DNA from: Flavobacteriales bacterium
GTDB lineage: Bacteria; Bacteroidota; Bacteroidia; Flavobacteriales_F; PHOS-HE28
DNA length: 64,000 bases
Reading direction: 5' to 3'
NCBI GenBank assembly: GCA_016715895.1
Contig: JADJXH010000004.1
Span: 372,001 to 436,000 of the forward strand
Translations under genes and position numbers: made by a program
The notes under the pieces: model-generated
Seen by the model: the letters and a program-made list of their open reading frames with translations, nothing else
What the model was told of the DNA's origin: nothing
Databases searched by the model: none
Shown: positions 27,197-36,161 of the stretch, piece by piece
Position numbering within the stretch: position 1 is the first letter of the stretch
How the letters are laid out: every line of letters begins with the position of its first letter

Positions 27197-27966
27197 AGCG
27201 CCGTCTTGCCCTGCCCGCCCTGTTGTTGGCGCTCGCACCGGCCGCCGCACAAACGCCCGACCAGCAGTACGAGCTGTGCGTGAAGCAGTTCAACGAGTTC
27301 CGCGACCGCTTCAATGGCCGCTTCGCCGGCACGGTGCCCGACGGGGTGGCCGCGCCCGACCGGCGTACGCTGCTGCACAGCCTGATGGCCGCGACGCTGG
27401 ACGAAGGGACGCGTGAGGCCTTCGTGAACGACATGCTGGCGCGCGGGGCGGCCTCGGAACTGCAGCTGGACGGCACCCCGTGGCTGGCCCACGTGGTGTG
27501 TCACACCTGGAGCGGTGGGGACACCTCGGCGGTGGGGTTCTGGCTGGTACGCGAGCAGGTAGGCGCCGCCCGCAAGTGGTCCATCCTCAGCACCGACCTG
27601 GCGCGCGTGGCCCCCGGCACCCAGCTCTACATCGATTCCAAGAGCCACGAGTACGGCTTCATCGACCTGCTCCGCATCGACGATGAAGGTCATCCCGGTG
27701 TGTACCCGTACATCGGCCCACCGGGGATCTCGGCGCTCTTCGAGCTGCAGGAGGCCCTGTTGCGGGGCGGCCTGCGCATCCTGGCCATCGAGCGGGTGAC
27801 CATGCACCTGTTGCAGGTACCGGGTTGGACGCTGCAGGTGGAGTATCGGCCGCCGCCGCTCCGCGCCAGGGACTTCACACCGTCCGGCTGGAACGTGGTG
27901 CGCGCCGACCGGATGAGCGAGGGCGACAAACTTCAGTACCTCTGGAAGCATGTGCTGGGCCTGTGA
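27193..27966 (+). CDS. Secreted hypothetical protein
   Basis: A 257-residue protein with a signal peptide (MKRRLALPALLLALAPAAAQ). The ATG overlaps the stop of the previous gene (ATGA), so translation is coupled. Recognisable features are few: NEFRDRFNGRFAG near the N-terminus, WLAHVVCHTWSGGD, and a C-terminal WTLQVEYRPPPLRARDF. No family assigned. Conserved spacing and overlap with the TPR-protein gene suggest the three products work together at the cell envelope. Confidence 0.7.
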   Translation: MKRRLALPALLLALAPAAAQTPDQQYELCVKQFNEFRDRFNGRFAGTVPDGVAAPDRRTLLHSLMAATLDEGTREAFVNDMLARGAASELQLDGTPWLAHVVCHTWSGGDTSAVGFWLVREQVGAARKWSILSTDLARVAPGTQLYIDSKSHEYGFIDLLRIDDEGHPGVYPYIGPPGISALFELQEALLRGGLRILAIERVTMHLLQVPGWTLQVEYRPPPLRARDFTPSGWNVVRADRMSEGDKLQYLWKHVLGL

Positions 27967-30799
27967 TCGAGCGGCGCACCTGCTGGTGATCGTGGCGCTG
28001 ATGGCGCATGGCGGAGCGGCACACGCGGCTCCGGGGGATACGCTCTCCCTGAAGGACAAGGGCCTGATCAATGCGCACGCGGAGAGCCTCTTCAAGCGGT
28101 ACATCGCGCTGCTTGACAATGTGGCGGGGATGGATGCCGCGGATGACGAGAGCGCGATGCTCGTGCAGCAGTTGATCGCGAACGCGTGCGAGCCGGGCCG
28201 CGACCGCATGTTCCTGGGCCCGCAGGTGCGCATCGAGGACAACGTGGACCCGGCCAACGACGCCCGCACGGCCGGTCGCGACCGCCCGCTCGCCGAGTAC
28301 ATGAACGACCTGCTGCTCTACTTCCAGAGCACCGACCCGCTGGGCACCGCGGTGGAGGCCCGGCTGCTGAAGAAGCGCGAACCGGCCATCACCGACCGGG
28401 CCTTCACGCAGGTGCTGTACGAGCTGCGCTTCCTGGGTCGCCACAGTTCCAGCGCCCGGAGCTACGAGCGGCACCTCCGCGTGCTGGAGCTGGTGGCCGA
28501 GCGGCGCCCCGAGGGAGGCTGGGACGTGGCCATTGCGACGGACAACTTCTTCGCGCCCGGATCGGCGTTCGCGGAGGCCCTGATGGAGCAGGACATCGAC
28601 TCCCTGGCGCGGGCGGGGCGGGGCGAGCTGGGCGAGCTGAGCCGGGCGCTGGCCGAGTACCGCGGCTCCTTCGACCAGGCGCTGCGCCGGGACGAGGAGG
28701 AGCGGGCCCAACGCCGCAAGGCCTATGCCGATGCGGTCTCGACCGGGCGGAGCTTTCTGGAGCGGGGCGACCATGAGAGCGCCATGACCCTCTTCGAGCA
28801 GGCGCGCACCCTGGACCCGCTGGCCGTGGAGCCGCTGGTGCTGATCAACGAGGTGAAGCGCGCCATGGAGCGCAAGCGACTGAAGGATGAGGCCGAGGCC
28901 GCCGCCGCCATCGAGGAGGGTGGCGTCCTCACCACGCTCCGGTGCTACGACCGCGCCATCGCCGCCTTCGAGCGCGCCGACCGTGTGAAGCCCGGCGACG
29001 CCTCGGTGAAGGCCCGCATCGACGGGCTGCGCGCCCTTGCCGCCAAGCAGGCCGAGCGCGAGAAGCTCTATCGCATGGGCGACCTGGACAAGGCCCTTGC
29101 CGAGGTGCAGGCCGCGCGCAACGGCGTGGGCCGGAGCGACGACCCCGACCTGACCCTGCTGCACGCCCGGATCCTCATCGCGCGCGACCAGAACGGCCAG
29201 GCGCTGCAGCTCCTGGGCACGCTGCTGGAGCGCATGCCCGACCACGTGCCCGCGCGCGACCTGCGGGCCTCGCTGCTGGAGCGCAGCACCGTGCCCGCCG
29301 ACCGGCAGACCGCCGCCAGCGACCTGTACACGCTGCGGCTGAAGGACCGCTGGAACCCGGGCTACGACCATCGGCTGGCAATGCTGCTGTGCCAGGACCA
29401 GGGCAAGTGCACCGAGGCGATCGCCCTGCTGGAGGAGACGCGGACACGCTGGCCCTTCGACCTGGAGACGCGCTACCAGCAGGGGGTCATCCACCTGATG
29501 GCCGCCCGGCCGCGCGAGGCATTGGACCACCTGGACGAGGCGCTCACGATCGATGAGGACTGCGCGCGCTGCCATGTGGAGAAGGGCCTCGCCCTGTTCG
29601 AGCTGGACAGCATCGCCGCCGGCGAACGCAGCCTGGAGCGCGGGCGGGCCATCGGGTTGGATGAGGCGCAGCGCTCGGTGTTGCACGAGCGGGCGGCGCA
29701 TCACCTGGAGAAGGCGCACGAACTGCAGGCGTTGAACGCCAACGCCGAGGCGGACCGTCATTTCCGGGTGGCCTGCGCCCTGCGCGACGACCAGCCCGAC
29801 CTGCGGCTGGAAAAGGCGCGCAACCTGATGCGCATCGACCGCTACGCGGAGGCCATCCACGACCTCGACCAGTACATCGCGAGCTCGGTGACCCCCTTCG
29901 TCGGCATCCTCGAACGGGGCCACTGCCGGCTGGGACTGGGCGAGCACGCCAGGGCCATGGAGGACTTCGATGTGATCCTGCGCAACAACGTGGAGCGCAT
30001 GAAACACCCGGCGATGCTGGGCAAGGCCCGGGCGCACTACGCCATGGGCGATGCGGCCAATGCGGAGAGCCTGTTGAAGGCGGTGCTCAAGGAGGAGCGG
30101 CGCAACGCCGAGGTCCTGTCGATGCTGTCGCGCATCGCCCGCACCTCGGGCCGGCTGGCGGAGGCGAAGGAGCTGGGCGAGCAGGCCGTGGACGCGGACA
30201 AGGACAACGCGGAGCTGCACTACGAGCTGGGGCTGGTGTACCAGGCGCTGCGCAGCGACGAGGCCGCGGTGAAGTGCTTCGACCGGTCCATCGAACTGGG
30301 CAAGGACAAGGCGGAGGCCAAGAAGCAGATGGGCCGTGCGGCGATGCTGGCCGGCAACCTGAAGGAGGCGGTGCCGCAGTTCGACGAGAGCCTGCGGATC
30401 CGCGACGATGTGGAGGCCGCCCGCTGGCGTGCCGAGTGCCTGCGCCGCACCGGCGATGCCCGCCAGGCCCTGGAGCAGCTCAACCTGGTGTACGAGAAGA
30501 ACCCCGCGCTCAAGAACGACGTCACCATCCTGGCGGACCTGGCGTACCTCTACGTGCTGAACGACATGCTGCCGCTGGCGCGTGACCACATCGACCGGGC
30601 CCAGGCCGCCGACCCGCTGTACCGCTACACGCAGCTGGTGAAGGCCTGCTACCTGCACCGCACGGGGCAGACGGAGGATGCGGCCACCCTGGTGCGCAGC
30701 CTGGTGAACGGCGGGGAGGTGAAGGAGGAGGACCTGCGCCGGATGGACGTCATGAAGGAGGTGCTGTCCTCGAAGGCCTACCGCAGTGGAAGCCGTTGA
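27950..30799 (+). CDS. Large TPR protein, probably periplasmic
   Basis: A 949-residue protein. An N-terminal hydrophobic stretch (HLLVIVALMAHGGAAHAA) works as a signal peptide from the ATG at 27950, which overlaps the previous gene by 17 bases. Residues of roughly 250-930 are a solenoid of tetratricopeptide repeats, for example SGRSFLERGDHESAMTLFEQ-like, HFRVACALRDDQPDLRLEKA and ELHYELGLVYQALRSDEAAV. The first 250 residues include a separate domain with VQQLIANACEPGRDRMFLG and YMNDLLLYFQSTDP, unrecognised. TPR solenoids scaffold protein complexes, so this is the likely hub of the operon. A 1035-residue open frame on the other strand is a shadow of this gene. Confidence 0.85.
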   Translation: MCWACDRAAHLLVIVALMAHGGAAHAAPGDTLSLKDKGLINAHAESLFKRYIALLDNVAGMDAADDESAMLVQQLIANACEPGRDRMFLGPQVRIEDNVDPANDARTAGRDRPLAEYMNDLLLYFQSTDPLGTAVEARLLKKREPAITDRAFTQVLYELRFLGRHSSSARSYERHLRVLELVAERRPEGGWDVAIATDNFFAPGSAFAEALMEQDIDSLARAGRGELGELSRALAEYRGSFDQALRRDEEERAQRRKAYADAVSTGRSFLERGDHESAMTLFEQARTLDPLAVEPLVLINEVKRAMERKRLKDEAEAAAAIEEGGVLTTLRCYDRAIAAFERADRVKPGDASVKARIDGLRALAAKQAEREKLYRMGDLDKALAEVQAARNGVGRSDDPDLTLLHARILIARDQNGQALQLLGTLLERMPDHVPARDLRASLLERSTVPADRQTAASDLYTLRLKDRWNPGYDHRLAMLLCQDQGKCTEAIALLEETRTRWPFDLETRYQQGVIHLMAARPREALDHLDEALTIDEDCARCHVEKGLALFELDSIAAGERSLERGRAIGLDEAQRSVLHERAAHHLEKAHELQALNANAEADRHFRVACALRDDQPDLRLEKARNLMRIDRYAEAIHDLDQYIASSVTPFVGILERGHCRLGLGEHARAMEDFDVILRNNVERMKHPAMLGKARAHYAMGDAANAESLLKAVLKEERRNAEVLSMLSRIARTSGRLAEAKELGEQAVDADKDNAELHYELGLVYQALRSDEAAVKCFDRSIELGKDKAEAKKQMGRAAMLAGNLKEAVPQFDESLRIRDDVEAARWRAECLRRTGDARQALEQLNLVYEKNPALKNDVTILADLAYLYVLNDMLPLARDHIDRAQAADPLYRYTQLVKACYLHRTGQTEDAATLVRSLVNGGEVKEEDLRRMDVMKEVLSSKAYRSGSR

Positions 30800-31412
30800 G
30801 CCCTTCCGCGATCCCGCCGAGCTTGAGGCGGCGCGTGCGCAGCTGCGTGCGTTCACGCAGCGCATCGTGGAGGTCGACGACGCCGTGATGGACCGGCTGA
30901 TGGGCGCGCTGGTTCCCGCGACCCTGGCGAAGGGCGGGGTGCTGCTGCAGGACGGGGAGGTCTGTGAGCACGTGTGGTTCATCGGGCGGGGGCTGGTGCG
31001 CGCCTACTTCCTGAAGGACGGTGAGGAGATCACCCAGCAGTTCTTCTTCGAAGGCAGCTACACCACCGACTACGAGAGCTTCCTGACCCGGCGGCCCACG
31101 CAGCTCCACCTGGAGGCGCTGGAGCCCACCCTGTTGCTGGCCCTGCACCGGGAGGCGATGCAACGGCTCTACGCCGCCGACCCCGGAGCGGAACGCATGG
31201 GCCGGCGCATCGCCGAGGAGATCTTCCTGTCCGTCTCGCGGCGCAACCGCTCCTTTCTGCTCGACAGCGCCGAACAGCGCTATCTGGACCTGATGCGCGA
31301 GCGCCCCAAGGTGATGCAGCGGGTGCCTCAACGCCATATCGCTTCATACCTGGGCGTGAAGCCCGAGAGCCTCAGCCGGATCCGGGCGCGGGTGGCCCGC
31401 GGCGGTCGATGA
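30786..31412 (+). CDS. Crp/Fnr-family transcription regulator
   Basis: A 208-residue protein starting at GTG 30786 and overlapping the TPR gene by 14 bases. The cyclic-nucleotide-binding-like beta barrel (about 30-125) has KGGVLLQDGEVCEHVWFIGRG and GLVRAYFLKDGEEITQQFF. The C-terminal helix-turn-helix is recognisable in VPQRHIASYLGVKPESLSRIRAR. This lacks the classic PRR cAMP-binding signature and fits the many Bacteroidota Crp/Fnr paralogues of unknown effector. Being the last gene of a secreted/TPR operon, it may control that operon or the TonB receptor that follows. Confidence 0.9.
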   Translation: MEAVEPFRDPAELEAARAQLRAFTQRIVEVDDAVMDRLMGALVPATLAKGGVLLQDGEVCEHVWFIGRGLVRAYFLKDGEEITQQFFFEGSYTTDYESFLTRRPTQLHLEALEPTLLLALHREAMQRLYAADPGAERMGRRIAEEIFLSVSRRNRSFLLDSAEQRYLDLMRERPKVMQRVPQRHIASYLGVKPESLSRIRARVARGGR

Positions 31413-31507
31413 TGTCCCGCCGATCGGACGCTCATCCCGCGTTCCGACCGTTCCTCCCACCGCTGTATTCTTAACCCATGTCAACGCGTCGCATGGCCGT
31501 CAGCAAG

Positions 31508-31515
31508 CTCCTTTG
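31508..31515 (+). promoter_or_regulatory. Putative -7 box (CTCCTTTG) for the TonB-dependent receptor
   Basis: Only the TTTG half is matched; 18 bases before the ATG at 31534. Confidence 0.3.
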
Positions 31516-31533
31516 CACCCGAAACGACCTGCC

Positions 31534-33945
31534 ATGCGCCTGCACTTCGCTCCCCTCCTGCTCGTCCCGATCCTCATGACCGCCACGCCCATCGCTGCGC
31601 ACGCGCAGGGCACGCAGACCGTCCGCGGCCGCGTGCTGGACCAGGAGAGCGGCTACCCCGTGTTCATGGCCAACGTGGTGGTGGCCGGCAGCCAGCCCAC
31701 GCTGGGCACCTCCACCGACGAGGAGGGCCGCTTCACGCTTGCGACCGTGCCGCTGGGCCGGGCGGTGCTGCAGGTGGCGGCGATGGGGTACCAGCCGCTG
31801 AGCACCGCCCCGCTGCTGGTGGTGGCCGGCAAGGAGCTGGTGCTCGACCTGGAGCTGGCCCCGAGCGTGGAACAGCTCCAGGAGGTCACCATCCGCGCCG
31901 CGGAACAGGACCGCAACGCGCTCAACAACGAGATGACCACCCTGAGCGCGCGCACCTTCGATGCGGAACTGAGCCAGCGCTTCGCCGGAAGCCGCGGGGA
32001 CCCCGCGCGGATGGCCACCAACTTCGCGGGGGTGAGCGGCGCCAACGACGGCCGCAACGACATCATCATCCGCGGCAACTCGCCCGCAGGCCTGCTCTGG
32101 CGCCTGGAGGGTGTGGACATCCCGAGCCCCAACCACTTCAGCTCCTTCGGCAGCACCGGCGGTCCGGTGAGCATCCTCAACAACAACGTGCTGGCCAAGA
32201 GCGACTTCATGACCAGCGCCTTCCCGTCGAGCTACGGCAACGCCCTCAGCGGCGCCTTCGACCTGTTCATGCGCAGCGGCAACGACGAGAAGCATGAGTT
32301 CCTCGGCCAGCTCGGCTTTAACGGCTTCGAGCTGGGCGCCGAGGGTCCCATCAACCGGCGGTCGCGCGCGAGCTACCTGGTGAACTACCGCTATTCCACC
32401 CTGCAGGCGTTCCAGGCCATCGGCCTCGACTTCGGCACGGGCAGCGCGGTGCCCAAGTACCAGGATGTGAGCTTCAAGCTCGACCTGCCCACGGCCAAGG
32501 CCGGCCGCTTCACGCTGTTCGGCCTGGGCGGCAAGAGCGGGGTGGACCTGCTGGGCCGCGAGACCGACCTGAGCGCCGCCAACGAGAGCGAGCTGTACGG
32601 CTCTGCGGAACGCGACATCTACAACCGCTCGCGCACGGGCGTCGTCGGCGCCTCGCACACCTACTTCTTCGACCCGAACACCAGCTACCGCCTGGTGGTG
32701 GCCGCCACACATCAGCTGGAGGAGAACATCGCCGATTCGCTCACCTGGGGCGATGCGGCCAACGGCTATCCCCTGCTGGACACCGATCCGGTGTACACGC
32801 AGCGCGGCGAGCAGAACAGCTACCAGGTGCATTTCGTGCTGCGCCGGCGCTTCGGTGCGCGGGACAATGTGCATGTGGGGGTGATGGCGAACCATGCCGT
32901 GGCCGGGTTCGAAGAGCGCTACTTCGCCCTGTCACCGCTGGGCGACCGCTGGGTGCAGTTGAAGCAGGGCGATGGGGCCAGCACGCTCTACCAGGCCTAC
33001 GCCACCTGGAAGCACAGCTTCACCGACCGGTTGTCCACCACCCTCGGTCTGCATGGCCAGCTCTTTGACCTGAACAGCAGCACGGCGGTGGAGCCGCGCT
33101 TCGGCCTCACCTACCGGGTGAGCGACCAGGGCACCTTCGGCCTGGGCTACGGCCTGCATGGACAGACCCAACCCCTGCCGGTGTACTACACCACCGAGCG
33201 CGACGGCAGCGACGGCGGGAACATGGGCCTCGACCTGACGCGCAGCCATCATGCCGTGGTGAGCTATGAGCAGCGCTTCGGGAGCACGATGCGCCTGCGC
33301 ACCGAGGCCTACTACCAGTACCTGTTCGGCGCGCCGGTGGAGTCCGTGCCCAGCACCTTCAGCATGTTGAACGCCGGTGCCGACTTCGGCACTCCTGACG
33401 CCACGCAGCTGGTGAACAAGGGCCTGGGCCGCAACTATGGCCTGGAGATCACGGCCGAACGCACGTATGACCAGGGCTTCTATGCGCTGGTGACCGCCTC
33501 GCTCTTCTGCAGCGAGGTCATGGGCAGCGACGGCGTATGGCGCTCGTCGGCCTTCGACGGCAACTACGTGTTCAACGCGCTGGCGGGCAAGGAATGGAAG
33601 CTGGGCAAGGGCAACAGCCACCTCGTGGTGGACCTGAAGGCGACCTATGCCGGTGGGCGGCGCTACACGCCGATCGATCTGGACGCGTCGATCGCGGAAG
33701 GGGAGCAGGTGCTGATCGAGGAGCGCACGAACAGCGAGCGTTACCTCGACTACTTCCGCACCGACCTGAAGCTGATGTACCGCCGTTCGGGCCGGAAAGC
33801 CACGCACGAGGCGGGCATCGACCTGCAGAACGTCACCGGCCGGCGCAACATCTACACGCAGTACTACGACGACCGCACCGGCAAGCTCGCCACCGAGTAC
33901 CAGCTGGGCTTCTTCCCGATCCCGATGTACCGGGTGTTGTTCTGA
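31534..33945 (+). CDS. TonB-dependent outer-membrane receptor with CarboxypepD_reg domain
   Basis: An 803-residue protein. Signal peptide MRLHFAPLLLVPILMTATP, cleavage near AHAQ. Residues 25-110 form the carboxypeptidase-regulatory-like domain (VRGRVLDQESGYPVFMANV, TSTDEEGRFTL). A plug domain follows (MATNFAGVSGANDGRNDIII, RGNSPAGLLWRLEGVDIP), then a beta barrel ending IPMYRVLF with a terminal Phe, as usual for Omp85-assembled barrels. The plug is typical of the CarboxypepD_reg TonB receptors without SusD partners. Substrate unknown. A strong terminator closes the gene. Confidence 0.93.
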   Translation: MRLHFAPLLLVPILMTATPIAAHAQGTQTVRGRVLDQESGYPVFMANVVVAGSQPTLGTSTDEEGRFTLATVPLGRAVLQVAAMGYQPLSTAPLLVVAGKELVLDLELAPSVEQLQEVTIRAAEQDRNALNNEMTTLSARTFDAELSQRFAGSRGDPARMATNFAGVSGANDGRNDIIIRGNSPAGLLWRLEGVDIPSPNHFSSFGSTGGPVSILNNNVLAKSDFMTSAFPSSYGNALSGAFDLFMRSGNDEKHEFLGQLGFNGFELGAEGPINRRSRASYLVNYRYSTLQAFQAIGLDFGTGSAVPKYQDVSFKLDLPTAKAGRFTLFGLGGKSGVDLLGRETDLSAANESELYGSAERDIYNRSRTGVVGASHTYFFDPNTSYRLVVAATHQLEENIADSLTWGDAANGYPLLDTDPVYTQRGEQNSYQVHFVLRRRFGARDNVHVGVMANHAVAGFEERYFALSPLGDRWVQLKQGDGASTLYQAYATWKHSFTDRLSTTLGLHGQLFDLNSSTAVEPRFGLTYRVSDQGTFGLGYGLHGQTQPLPVYYTTERDGSDGGNMGLDLTRSHHAVVSYEQRFGSTMRLRTEAYYQYLFGAPVESVPSTFSMLNAGADFGTPDATQLVNKGLGRNYGLEITAERTYDQGFYALVTASLFCSEVMGSDGVWRSSAFDGNYVFNALAGKEWKLGKGNSHLVVDLKATYAGGRRYTPIDLDASIAEGEQVLIEERTNSERYLDYFRTDLKLMYRRSGRKATHEAGIDLQNVTGRRNIYTQYYDDRTGKLATEYQLGFFPIPMYRVLF

Positions 33946-33964
33946 ACCACCGCACCACAACGCG

Positions 33965-33989
33965 AAAGGGCGCCCGAAGGCGCCCTTTT
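33965..33989. terminator. Bidirectional Rho-independent terminator
   Basis: Stem AAAGGGCGCC/GGCGCCCTTT, 10 bp, with tetraloop CGAA and flanking T and A runs. It serves the receptor gene on the plus strand and the convergent 34009 gene on the minus strand. Confidence 0.85.
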
Positions 33990-34008
33990 CCGCATGCCGC
34001 GATCCGGT

Positions 34009-34524
34009 TCACCGGGCACTGGTGGCCTCGGCGCGCAGTTCGGTGACGGACAGGTCCTGTTCCACCGGGCGGATCACAGGCACGGTGATGCCGTCGTTCT
34101 CCGCGAAGGCGATGTGACCGACCGGGCCGGCATAGCAGAGATGCAGGTCATCGGGCTGGCGCTCCAGCTCCAGGTCGAAGGCCACGCGCACCGTGCGGGC
34201 GAAGAGGCCCCGGGCCTCGGGCACGCCGTGGGTGTCGATGGTCACTTCCTTGGTGATGTGGCCGGGGCTTTCGAGGGTGAGCGTCACGCGCTCCTTCACC
34301 GGGATGTGGAAGCTGTAGGCACCGTTGCGGCCGAGCACCACGTCCATGGTCTCGTGGCCATCGCTCACGGTCATGCGCACGGGGTGCAGGTCCTGGTCGG
34401 GCATGCGCACATCGCCGGTGAAGGTGACGAAGGTCTGCGCACCGGCGGCGATGCTGAGGGTGATGCAGGCAGCGATGAGGGTGGCCTGGATCAAGGTGCG
34501 GCGGATGTGGGGCTGGAGGTTCAT
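34009..34524 (-). CDS. Secreted protein with CarboxypepD_reg-like domain
   Basis: A 171-residue protein. Signal peptide MNLQPHIRRTLIQATLIAA, cleavage near GAQT. A single beta-sandwich domain (FTGDVRMPDQDLHPVRM, GRNGAYSFHIPVKERVTL, KEVTIDTHGVP) resembles the small protein at 1778-2323: both are short secreted Ig-like domains with an IDTH motif. The C-terminus is not recognised. A CAAAGCAA (TTGCTTTG) element 39 bases upstream on the minus strand could be its -7 box. Function unknown; convergent with the TonB receptor. Confidence 0.7.
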   Translation of the reverse strand: MNLQPHIRRTLIQATLIAACITLSIAAGAQTFVTFTGDVRMPDQDLHPVRMTVSDGHETMDVVLGRNGAYSFHIPVKERVTLTLESPGHITKEVTIDTHGVPEARGLFARTVRVAFDLELERQPDDLHLCYAGPVGHIAFAENDGITVPVIRPVEQDLSVTELRAEATSAR

Positions 34525-34701
34525 GGCGTTCAGGTGTTGGGGTTTTCCGTGTCGTTGGTGGGTCAAAGCAAGCCCCGGAGGAGGGGGTGCGTGAGCCCGG
34601 CCGAGCAGGTGGCGGGGGACAGGGAGCAAGTGGCGGGAGTGAGCAGCGAAGGGCCTCACGCAGAGGCGCAGAGGACGCTGAGGAAGCACGAGCAGGGGCG
34701 A

Positions 34702-34723
34702 GACTGTTCAGTAAAGTGTGTCA
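34702..34723 (+). repeat. Left terminal inverted repeat of the IS256-family element
   Basis: GACTGTTCAG then TAAAGTGTGTCA; pairs with 36061-36082. Confidence 0.8.
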
Positions 34724-34753
34724 GGCCGGATTGCGAACTTCAACACCTGACCC

Positions 34754-36054
34754 ATGGAGGACAAGACGGACAAGTTCGATTACGAAGCCTTCGAGAAGGA
34801 GGCCATGAAGCAATTGCTACTGGGCAAGCCCTTGAGCGGCAGCGATGGGGTGCTGACCCCGCTGGTGAAGCGACTGATGGAGGCCTCGCTACGGGGCGAG
34901 CTGAGCGCTCACCTGGCCGAGGAGCCGCCTGGAGGTAACCGGCGCAACGGACATGGGCGCAAGCGGGTGAAGACCGCCCACGGAGAGGTGGAGATCGCCA
35001 CGCCGCGCGACCGTGAGGGAACCTTTGACCCGGTGCTGCTGCCCAAGCGCGAGCGCGTGCTGAACGCCGAGCTGGACATGAAGATCATCAAGCTCTACGG
35101 GCTTGGGATGAGCCAGCGCGACATAAGCGACCATGTGCGGGACCTGTACGGCATCGAGGTGAGCGAGGCCACGATCAGCGCGGTGACCGACCAGGTGATC
35201 GCCGACGTGCAGGCCTGGCGGCAGCGGCCCTTGGAGGCGCGCTACGCGATCGTGTGGCTCGATGCCATCCACTTCAAGGTGAAGCAGGAAGGGCGCGTGG
35301 TGAACAAGGCCGTATACACCGCCTTGGGCGTTGGCCCCGATGGCCACAAGGACCTGCTGGGCCTGTACGTGGGGCAGAGCGAAGGGGCCAAGTTCTGGCT
35401 GGGCGTGCTGGGCGACCTGCGCCAACGCGGCGTGGAGGACATGCTGATCGCATGCATCGACAACCTGAGCGGCTTCTCCGACGCGATCTCCTTGGTGTAC
35501 CCACAGAGCGATATCCAGCTCTGCATCGTGCACCAGGTGCGCAATACCCTGAAGTACGTCAGCTACAAGCACTACAAGGAGGTGGTCAAGGACATGCGGG
35601 CCATCTACCGGGCCCCTGGTGAGCAGCAAGCGCTGCATGCCCTGGAGGTCTTCAGCGACAAATGGGGGAACGCTACCCGCAGGCGGTGAGCTCCTGGCAC
35701 ACCAACTGGCCGCTGCTGGCCAGCCAGTACCGCTACAGCGAGCGCATCCGGCGGCTCATCTACACCACCAATCCCATCGAGGGCTTCCACGCTCAGCTGC
35801 GCAAGTACACCAAGACCAAGCGCGTCTTCGACAACGACATGGCCCTGCTCAAGCTGCTCTATCTGGCCCAGCAGCGCATCGTGGAGAAAATGGCCGCCAA
35901 GCCCATCTTCGCTTGGAGGGAGATAGCCGCCGAGCTACGCCTGCTCTTCGGCCCACGCTTCGATCCACAGGCGATCAACACCGATCAACAGGTTCTGAGT
36001 CTCCCCCGGACCCCCTCGTTCAAAACCCAACAACATCAACATCATCAGCAATAA
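34754..36054 (+). CDS. IS256-family transposase, frameshifted
   Basis: About 430 residues in two frames. The DDE catalytic residues are recognisable: Asp170 in VWLDAIHFKV, Asp235 in CIDNLSGF, and Glu in NPIEGFHAQLRK after the break. LPKRERVLNAELDMKI, GMSQRDISDH and GVEDML also match the Mutator/IS256 transposase family. The frame changes in the G5 run at 35664-35668: adding one G joins FSDKWGE to RYPQAV. If the break is real, the element is dead; if it is a sequencing error the transposase is intact. The C-terminal tail is His/Gln-rich. Confidence 0.9.
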
Positions 36055-36060
36055 CGATGA

Positions 36061-36082
36061 TGACACACTTTATCTAACAGAC
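36061..36082 (-). repeat. Right terminal inverted repeat of the IS256-family element
   Basis: Read on the minus strand it is GTCTGTTAGA then TAAAGTGTGTCA. Confidence 0.8.
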
Positions 36083-36161
36083 CCGGAGTCAAGGATGACG
36101 CCCTCCAGCGCAGGGGCAACCCTATTCGCCGCTCGACGTCCAACCAGGGAGCACATCACCC

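Larger units (their letters stand above)
34702..36082 (+). mobile_element. IS256-family insertion sequence
   Basis: A 1381-bp element with imperfect 22-bp terminal inverted repeats (34702-34723 and 36061-36082, 18 of 22 matching, shared core TAAAGTGTGTCA). It encodes one transposase interrupted by a frame break. I see no 8-9 bp target duplication beside the ends, so the element may be old or its flanks have recombined. Confidence 0.88.

Noticed and set aside
27875..30982. A 1035-residue open frame on the minus strand
   Set aside because: It is antisense to the TPR protein gene, whose overlaps, signal peptide and repeats are convincing; long antisense frames are expected at this GC content.
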